Shown here in pieces: positions 14,866-20,120 of a stretch of 20,120 nt of DNA; the stretch's first letter is position 1; every line of letters starts with the position of its first letter. A program made the position numbers and the translations under genes. Below the pieces are notes generated by a model. The model made no database searches, was not told where the DNA came from, and saw only the letters and a list, made by a program, of their open reading frames with translations. Origin of the DNA: CAZADA01 sp964524065 (lineage in GTDB: Bacteria; Pseudomonadota; Alphaproteobacteria; Caulobacterales; Maricaulaceae); contig CAZGCB010000046.1 of the NCBI GenBank assembly GCA_964524065.1, positions 1-20,120 of the forward strand, in the 5' to 3' direction.

Positions 14866-17097
14866 TCAGCCCGCCGGCAGCCACGCCTCCAACGCGGCAC
14901 ACACATCGGCCTCGCTGGGCAAATTGAGCCGTGAAGCGGGCCCAAGCGGGGTGAAGCTGTCGCCCCCGCAAAGGCGCTGCAAAGGCCCGCGCCAACCCGC
15001 CTCGACCAGACGCGCCATCAGCTCCTCGCTCAGCGAGCCCGTCTTGCGGCACTCATCCACAATCAACACACTCTGCGCCGGCCCCAGCGCCGCCATGATC
15101 GCGTCCATGTCCAAGGGGACCAACCAGCGCAGGTCCACCACGCGCACCCGCGCATCCTGGCGCAGAGCAAGGCGCCGGGCGGCGCGTCGGGCCATGCGCA
15201 CGCCATTGCCGTAAGTCACAATGGCGATGGACGCCGTATCCGGCCCTGGCGGCGCGGCGCCAACCTCCCGAAAGGGCTCGTGGATCGCCGGCGCCCCGAA
15301 TATCGCGCTGTGATCACGGGAGGCCGGGGCCGCCTGGAGAAGGCCGTCACCCTCCTCGTACAAGTCCCGCTGCGGATAGAGCGCAATGGGCTCCAGAAAC
15401 ACGACCACCCGGCCTTCCTCACGCGCCAAGCGGACGCAGGCGGGCAACATCCGCGCAGCCTCCAACGCACTCGACGGACAGGCCAAAACAAGCCCCGGCA
15501 CATCGCGAAACACACCCAGCGCATTGTCGTTGTGGAAGTGACCGCCAAAGCCACGCTGATACCCCAGCCCGGCGATGCGGATCACCATGGGGTTGGCGAA
15601 CTGGCCGTTGGAAAAGAATGACAGGGTCGCCGCTTCACCACGGATTTGATCCTCGGCGTTGTGCACATAAGCGAGGAACTGGATCTCCGGGATGGGCAGA
15701 AACCCATTATGGGCGAGGCCCATGGCGGCGCCAAGAATGGACTGTTCGTCCAAGGGGGAATCAAACACGCGCGTGGGCCCGAACCGCTTGTGCAGCCCCT
15801 GCGTCGCACCATAGACGCCGCCCTTCACACCCACATCTTCACCGAACACGATGATATTCGAATCCTCGGCCATCAGCGCGCCGAGGGTGTGCGCGACCAT
15901 CCGCCCCATGGGCAGCGGCCCCGCCCCATCAGACGTGTCGGAACTGGGGACGGCTTGTCTTTTCTCGGTCTGTGAGGACGGACGCCACGTCCCTCCCGGC
16001 GGCGGAGTCACGGGGGCGCGCACAGCCTCGGCGCTTGTCAGTTTGGGACGCTGCGCCGCCTCGCGCAGGGCCCGGTCCACACGTACCGCCAGCCTGGCGT
16101 CAAAGCGCAGCATCGCGTCGCGGGAGGCCGCGCCGCTTTCCATCATGCGCCGCGCCGTATGCAGCAGCGGGTCGTCCCGTTCGCCCGCCTCAATCGCCGC
16201 GGGATCGCGGTATGCGCCCTCCACATCGGAGCCGGCATGCCCCATCAAGCGGTGCGTTTTCATATGCAGGAAGACGGGCGCACGCCCGGTGCGAACGCCA
16301 TCCACCGCCACGCGCGCCGCGCGATACACATCACATACATCGCGACCATCGGCCGGCACATAGGTCAGATGCGCCCGGCGCGAGACGCTATGCTCGATCC
16401 AATCGTCCGGCGTCGGCACCGAAATACCCAGGCCATTGTCTTCACAAACAAACAGGATCGGCATGGCCAGCCCGTTGGCGACGCACCACGCCGCGGTGTT
16501 GAAAGCCCCCTGGGCCGTCGAATGATTGGCGGACGCATCACCAAACGAGCACACGATCACCGCATCATGCGGCAGCAGCGCGTCCGCCTTGTCCGCACGT
16601 CGGGCCAGCGTGACGGCGAAGGCGGTCCCGACCGCCTTTGGCAGATGTGACGCGATGGTGGAGGTTTGGGGCGGGATGAACAGCGCCTTGGAGCCAATCA
16701 CCTTATGGCGTCCGCCCGAACAGGGGTCCTCCGCCGCAGCGACAAAGCTCAGCGCCATGTCCCATAGCGGCGTTTGCCCAGGCGCCTGACGCGCACGCTC
16801 CAAGAAAAACGCCCCCGAACGATAGTGCAAGAACGCCATATCCGTCAGCCGCAGGGCTCGCGCCACCGCCGCATTGCCCTCATGGCCCGCGGACCCGATG
16901 GAATAGAACGCCTCGCCGAGCCCGGAAAACCGCCGGGCCGCCAGGTCCAAATGCCGGCTGAGAAGCTGACTTTCAAACAGCTCGCTGAGCGCCTGGGCGT
17001 TGAGCCCCGCCGTCTCCATGCCGCAGAGCCCCGGCGCGGCGGGCGGCAGCCGACCGGCCTCCAGATGCGTGCGAAAACTATGCTCGAAGATCGCCAT
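14866..17097 (-). CDS. 2-oxoacid dehydrogenase E1 component, alpha and beta subunits fused (probable branched-chain type)
   Basis: This 743-residue thiamine-diphosphate enzyme joins E1 alpha and E1 beta in one chain. The alpha half (about 30-350) has SIGSAGHEGNAAVA, HYRSGAFFLE, and the ThDP motif from G186-D187 (FGDASANHST) to N221 (CEDN), then MKTHRLMGHAGSDVEGAYRDP. A Pro/Ser-rich linker spans about 355-395. The beta half has IIVFGEDVGVKGGVYGAT with the catalytic-type glutamate E420, FDSPLDEQSILGAAMGLA, GGHFHNDNA, VVDLRWLVPLDMDAI and VDECRKTGSLSEEL. It would decarboxylate a 2-oxoacid and acylate an E2 lipoyl domain. Given the liu genes, branched-chain oxoacids from Leu/Ile/Val are the likely substrates, but pyruvate or acetoin-type use is not excluded. 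No E2 or E3 gene lies in the window. The ATG at 17097 lacks a clear ribosome-binding site, so a downstream start such as residue 27 is possible. Confidence 0.88.
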   Translation of the reverse strand: MAIFEHSFRTHLEAGRLPPAAPGLCGMETAGLNAQALSELFESQLLSRHLDLAARRFSGLGEAFYSIGSAGHEGNAAVARALRLTDMAFLHYRSGAFFLERARQAPGQTPLWDMALSFVAAAEDPCSGGRHKVIGSKALFIPPQTSTIASHLPKAVGTAFAVTLARRADKADALLPHDAVIVCSFGDASANHSTAQGAFNTAAWCVANGLAMPILFVCEDNGLGISVPTPDDWIEHSVSRRAHLTYVPADGRDVCDVYRAARVAVDGVRTGRAPVFLHMKTHRLMGHAGSDVEGAYRDPAAIEAGERDDPLLHTARRMMESGAASRDAMLRFDARLAVRVDRALREAAQRPKLTSAEAVRAPVTPPPGGTWRPSSQTEKRQAVPSSDTSDGAGPLPMGRMVAHTLGALMAEDSNIIVFGEDVGVKGGVYGATQGLHKRFGPTRVFDSPLDEQSILGAAMGLAHNGFLPIPEIQFLAYVHNAEDQIRGEAATLSFFSNGQFANPMVIRIAGLGYQRGFGGHFHNDNALGVFRDVPGLVLACPSSALEAARMLPACVRLAREEGRVVVFLEPIALYPQRDLYEEGDGLLQAAPASRDHSAIFGAPAIHEPFREVGAAPPGPDTASIAIVTYGNGVRMARRAARRLALRQDARVRVVDLRWLVPLDMDAIMAALGPAQSVLIVDECRKTGSLSEELMARLVEAGWRGPLQRLCGGDSFTPLGPASRLNLPSEADVCAALEAWLPAG

Positions 17098-17142
17098 GGC
17101 GTCAGGGTTAGCCCGGTGTGCGTTGCCAAGTCATCACAGCCC

Positions 17143-17161
17143 GAGGGCTTAACCGCCCTCG
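17143..17161 (-). repeat. Inverted repeat over the hslO stop codon
   Basis: GAGGGC (17143-17148) and GCCCTC (17155-17160) are perfect complements around a six-base loop that contains the hslO TAA; a flanking C/G pair (17142/17161) extends the stem to seven. On the minus strand it is not followed by T residues. It may be a weak terminator or an mRNA 3' hairpin between hslO and the E1 fusion gene 45 bases on, or chance. Confidence 0.3.
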
Positions 17162-18078
17162 CCCACACTCACCTCATCGGGCGTGAAGCGATATTCACGG
17201 CTGCAAAACTCGCAGCGCACCGCGATGCGCCCATCCTCTTCCGTCAAACCGTCCAACTCGCTGCGCGGAAACCGAGCGAGCACCGCGCGGACCTTATCGC
17301 CCGAGCATCCACAATGATGACGCACCGAACTGGCCGTAAACACGCGCACGCCGTTTTCGTGAAACAGCCGGAACAAGAGCTGCCCGGCCGACAAATGCGG
17401 ATTGATCAGCTCATCGGCTTCCACCGTCTCAAACAGCGCCCGGCCTTCCTCCCACGCCTCATCGCTGTCGCCGCGCGCCTCATCACCGGCGATTCGCTGC
17501 AAGATCGCGCCGCCGCAGCGCCAGTGTCCCTGGGCGTCGCGGCCGGCGGCCAAATGGATGCGCGTGGGCACCTGTTCGGATTGTTCGAAATAGTTCTCCG
17601 CGATCTGCGCCAGGCCAACACCCTCAATGGGCGCAAGGCTTTGATAGCGATCAAAGTCCGCGCCGCGATCAATGGTCATGGCCAACTGGCCCGCGCCCAG
17701 AAGGCTCTGTGCATCGCCCGCATGCACGCGCGGCACGTCCGCCAATCGTTCGCGGTTGACGCGAGCCGCGGCGCGCACGTCGCCATTGGTGGCGTACTCA
17801 ACCACCAAAAGCGGCACCGGCCCGTCGCCCTGGGTCTGGATGATCAACTTGCCGTCGAACTTCAGGGACGCGCCGACGAGCACGGTGAGCGCCAAGGCCT
17901 CGCCCAACAACTCCGACACCACCGGCGGATAGTTGTGGCTCGACAGCACCGCATGTCCCGCAGCGCCCAGGCGCGCGATGCGCCCACGCACCGGCCGGCC
18001 CTCCAACTGAAACGCCGCCACCATATCATCATCCCCGCCGAGGGGATCCATGTGCACATCGCCGGCGAGACGGCTCAC
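17149..18078 (-). CDS. hslO: Redox-regulated chaperone Hsp33
   Basis: Hsp33 is a cytoplasmic holdase switched on by oxidation: its zinc-bound cysteines form disulfides and the C-terminal region unfolds. The 309-residue product has the expected N-terminal domain (SHNYPPVVSELLGEALALTVLVGASLKFDG, QTQGDGPVPLLVVEY) and a C-terminal zinc module with both cysteine pairs, C256-x-C258 in HHCGCSGDKVRAVL and C289-x-x-C292 in RCEFCSREYRF. The start is GTG at 18078, overlapping the argD stop as GTGA, with GGTGAGG just upstream inside argD, so translation is coupled. In many alphaproteobacteria hslO follows argD-argF; here argF is absent and hslO abuts argD. About 50 bases separate it from the E1 fusion gene. 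Confidence 0.96.
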   Translation of the reverse strand: MSRLAGDVHMDPLGGDDDMVAAFQLEGRPVRGRIARLGAAGHAVLSSHNYPPVVSELLGEALALTVLVGASLKFDGKLIIQTQGDGPVPLLVVEYATNGDVRAAARVNRERLADVPRVHAGDAQSLLGAGQLAMTIDRGADFDRYQSLAPIEGVGLAQIAENYFEQSEQVPTRIHLAAGRDAQGHWRCGGAILQRIAGDEARGDSDEAWEEGRALFETVEADELINPHLSAGQLLFRLFHENGVRVFTASSVRHHCGCSGDKVRAVLARFPRSELDGLTEEDGRIAVRCEFCSREYRFTPDEVSVGEGG

Positions 18079-19283
18079 GAGGCGGCCTCACCGGCCTGGG
18101 CCGCTTCGGCCAATGCGCCATCAAGGGCGGCCAAGGCCTCATCCGCCTCCTCAAAAGTGATGATCAGCGGCGGCGCCAAGCGCACCACATTGTCGCCCGC
18201 CACGCCCACCAACAGTCCGCGATCACGGGCGGCGTCACGCACCAACCGGTTAGGCGGCGCGACCTTCATGCCCAGCAACAGCCCCGCGCCACGAATATCC
18301 GTGATCACCGCGCTGTTGCGCCCGGCCGCCAGCGCCTCCAAGCCGCGGCGCAGATGGGCGCTGACCGCCTGCACATGCTCCAAAAAGCCAGGTTCCGTCA
18401 GCACGTCCCACACCGCATGACCGACGGCCATCGCCAAGGCGTTGCCACCAAAGGTGGAGCCATGCGCGCCCACCACCATCGCCTCGGACGCCGCTGCCGT
18501 CGCCAAACACGCGCCCAGCGGAAAGCCCCCGCCCACGCCCTTGGCCACGGCCATAATGTCCGGCGCGGCGTTCTCCACCGCTTGATAGGCGAACAGCTGC
18601 CCGGTGCGGCCCGCGCCCGACTGGACCTCATCGTAAATCAAGAGCGCGCCATGCGTGTCGCACAGCTGCCGCAGGCCCTGCAGACAGGACGGCGGCACAG
18701 CCCGCACCCCGCCTTCGCCCTGCACCGGCTCGATCAAAACGGCCGCGACGCTGTTGTCCATCGCCTGCTCCAACGCGCCATGGTCACCGAAGGGCAGTTG
18801 ACGGAATCCGGGCATGGCTGGGCCAAATCCCTCCAGATACGCCGGATTGCCGCCCGCATTCATGGCGCCGTAGGTGCGGCCATGAAACGCGCCGGTGAAG
18901 GTCAGAATGGTGATGCGATCGGGCTGACCCTTGGCCGCATGGTATTTGCGTGCGGTTTTGAGCGCGCACTCCACCGCTTCCGCGCCCGAATTGGTGAAAA
19001 ACACCCGCTCGGCAAACGTGGCGGCGCAATACTTGGCTGCGAGTTCCGCCTGACCGGGCACGTCAAACATGTTGGACAGATGCCATAAGGTGTCGGCTTG
19101 CTGTTTCAGCGCCGCCACGGCTTTGGGGTGTGCATGACCAAGGGCGTTCACCGCGATGCCGGAGATAAAATCCAAATACCGCGCACCATCGGTGGTGGTC
19201 AGCACCGCCCCCTCGCCCTTAGCGAAGGTCAGCGCTGGCGGGGCGTAGGTCTGATACAAATGCTCGCGATGGGGCGACGCCAT
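18075..19283 (-). CDS. argD: Acetylornithine aminotransferase
   Basis: ArgD is the PLP-dependent class-III aminotransferase that converts N-acetylglutamate semialdehyde to N-acetylornithine in arginine synthesis; many homologues also serve lysine synthesis. The product has 402 residues from the ATG at 19283, chosen because AAGGAGAG lies just upstream; an earlier in-frame Met at 19316 would add 11 residues and has no such site. Family motifs are FTNSGAEAVECALKTARKYH (96-115), AFHGRTYGAMNAGG, the PLP aspartate D218 in LLIYDEVQSGAGRTG, the Schiff-base lysine K248 in MAVAKGVGGGFPLGA, and GSTFGGNALAMAVG. It lies 88 bases after the ABC permease and overlaps hslO by four bases. A related omega-aminotransferase (for example succinylornithine or GABA type) is less likely given the hslO neighbour. 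Confidence 0.94.
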   Translation of the reverse strand: MASPHREHLYQTYAPPALTFAKGEGAVLTTTDGARYLDFISGIAVNALGHAHPKAVAALKQQADTLWHLSNMFDVPGQAELAAKYCAATFAERVFFTNSGAEAVECALKTARKYHAAKGQPDRITILTFTGAFHGRTYGAMNAGGNPAYLEGFGPAMPGFRQLPFGDHGALEQAMDNSVAAVLIEPVQGEGGVRAVPPSCLQGLRQLCDTHGALLIYDEVQSGAGRTGQLFAYQAVENAAPDIMAVAKGVGGGFPLGACLATAAASEAMVVGAHGSTFGGNALAMAVGHAVWDVLTEPGFLEHVQAVSAHLRRGLEALAAGRNSAVITDIRGAGLLLGMKVAPPNRLVRDAARDRGLLVGVAGDNVVRLAPPLIITFEEADEALAALDGALAEAAQAGEAAS

Positions 19284-19371
19284 GGGACTCTCCTTTTTGC
19301 CGGCGCACAGCGCCATGCGGGCCGTGGCCGCAAAAGAACGCGCCAGGCGGGCTTCGTCGCACCGCCGCGCG

Positions 19372-20120
19372 CTACGCTTTCAAACGCCAGCCTGAACGGA
19401 ACGCGACAACCACGACCCCCGTCAACACCAGCGACAACATCCCCACCATCACGGCCCCCAGGGCCAGATCACCATCGGCCTCACCGATGAAGCCGTAACG
19501 AAAGCCGTCAATAAGATGGAAAAACGGGTTCCACGCCACGAAGGGCTGCAACACCTCCGGCAAACGCTCCACAGAATAAAACGTTCCGGACAAAAAACTG
19601 AGTGGCGTAATGATGAAGTTGGTCACCGCGGCCAGGTGATCAAACTTCTCCGCCCAAATCCCCGCGATGAGGCCCAACGCCGCCATAATCACCGACGCCG
19701 CCAACGTGTAGTAGATCACGGCGCCAAGATCCGCGACGCTGATGTGCGCAAACGGGGCGACGGCGATGATCCCGGTAATGGCGACAAGGATGCCGCGCGT
19801 CACCGCCCCGCCAATAAACGCCGCCGTCAACTCCGCCGCGGTGAAGGGCGGCATCAAGAAATCCACCGCACTGCCTTGGAGTTTGGCGACAATGATCGAA
19901 GAGGACGTGTTGGCGAAGGCCTGCCCGATGACGCCCATCATCACTAAACCGGGCGCGAGGAACTGTGGAAAGCTCACCCCCAACGCTCCGTCCCGTTCAG
20001 CGCCAAAGGCGACGGTCAACACCGCCATGAACAGGACTGTTTGAATGGCAGGTGCGATGACGGTTTGCACGGACACCTTCAAAAAGCGCCGCACCTCTTT
20101 CGCGTAAAGCGTCCACAACC
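19372..20120 (-). CDS. ABC-2 type transporter permease (5' end beyond right edge)
   Basis: This is the membrane subunit of an ABC exporter of the ABC-2 family, similar in style to E. coli YadH. About 249 residues are visible. The sequence begins in WTLYAKEVRRFLKVSVQTVIAPAIQTVLFMAVLTVAF, the usual cytoplasmic elbow and first membrane helix. Further hydrophobic segments lie around FLAPGLVMMGVIGQAFA, GILVAITGIIAVAPF, AVIYYTLAASVIMAALGLIAGIWA, FIITPLSFLSGTFYSVERLP and LGAVMVGMLSLVLTGVVVVAF, giving about six spans. The family motif SGTFYSVERLPEVLQPFVAWNPFFHLIDGFRYGFIG is intact. A TTG at 20118 could start translation, but family members usually extend a few residues further, so I treat it as truncated at the 5' end. 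No ATPase partner is in the window. The substrate is unknown. Confidence 0.9.
   Translation of the reverse strand, partial: LWTLYAKEVRRFLKVSVQTVIAPAIQTVLFMAVLTVAFGAERDGALGVSFPQFLAPGLVMMGVIGQAFANTSSSIIVAKLQGSAVDFLMPPFTAAELTAAFIGGAVTRGILVAITGIIAVAPFAHISVADLGAVIYYTLAASVIMAALGLIAGIWAEKFDHLAAVTNFIITPLSFLSGTFYSVERLPEVLQPFVAWNPFFHLIDGFRYGFIGEADGDLALGAVMVGMLSLVLTGVVVVAFRSGWRLKA

Noticed and set aside
14688..14945. N-terminal extension of the DUF6165-type gene to 14945
   Set aside because: The extension overlaps the end of the E1 fusion gene, has an Arg/Cys/Gly-rich non-protein look, and the ATG at 14687 has a strong ribosome-binding site and begins the conserved region.
16774..18420. 548-codon plus-strand open frame
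   Set aside because: It lies antisense to hslO, argD and the E1 fusion, whose family motifs are unmistakable. Its translation is Arg/His/Ala-rich with no domain-like pattern, as expected for the complement of GC-rich coding DNA.
19284..19371. GGCGC-TGT-GCGCC hairpin upstream of argD as a terminator for the ABC permease
   Set aside because: On the transcribed minus strand it is followed by an A-run and the argD ribosome-binding site, not a T-run.
1..20120. CRISPR arrays, tRNA/rRNA genes, insertion sequences, integrases or defence genes
   Set aside because: No regularly spaced repeats, tRNA-like cloverleaf, transposase motif or long terminal inverted repeat was noticed on either strand by eye.

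Overview
The window is GC-rich DNA with tightly packed, mostly metabolic genes. Gene content and order (a leucine-catabolism liu cluster, leuCDB, argD directly followed by hslO, a DUF6165-type protein, overlapping GTGA/ATGA junctions) suggest an alphaproteobacterial chromosome. That assignment is inferred from synteny and codon/GC character, not from a marker gene. I see no rRNA, tRNA, CRISPR array, insertion sequence, phage gene or plasmid gene.

Layout. (1) 1-6071 holds leucine catabolism: a left-truncated isovaleryl-CoA dehydrogenase on the minus strand, and divergent from it a four-gene plus-strand operon (methylcrotonyl-CoA carboxylase beta, methylglutaconyl-CoA hydratase, methylcrotonyl-CoA carboxylase alpha, HMG-CoA lyase). 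Together they take isovaleryl-CoA to acetyl-CoA and acetoacetate. (2) 6068-9241 is the minus-strand leucine biosynthesis operon leuC-leuD-leuB, which runs head-on into the catabolic operon; the stop codons of liuE and leuB share bases. (3) 9242-9741 is a 500-bp divergent intergenic region. (4) 9742-13946 is an RND efflux adaptor and permease pair, followed by a possible 52-residue basic protein (14041-14199). (5) 14280-20120 is a minus-strand block, in transcription order: ABC-2 permease (truncated at the right edge), argD, hslO, a fused E1 alpha/beta 2-oxoacid dehydrogenase component, and a DUF6165-type small protein.

The E1 fusion may be the branched-chain 2-oxoacid dehydrogenase E1 that would feed the liu pathway, so leucine synthesis, leucine breakdown and possibly the step joining them lie within about 17 kb. 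E2 and E3 are not in the window. I found no convincing undescribed system. The points most worth checking are the interlocked leucine catabolic and biosynthetic operons, a palindrome between the divergent liu genes, the absence of argF between argD and hslO, the E1 fusion, the small basic ORF and the long leuC upstream region.
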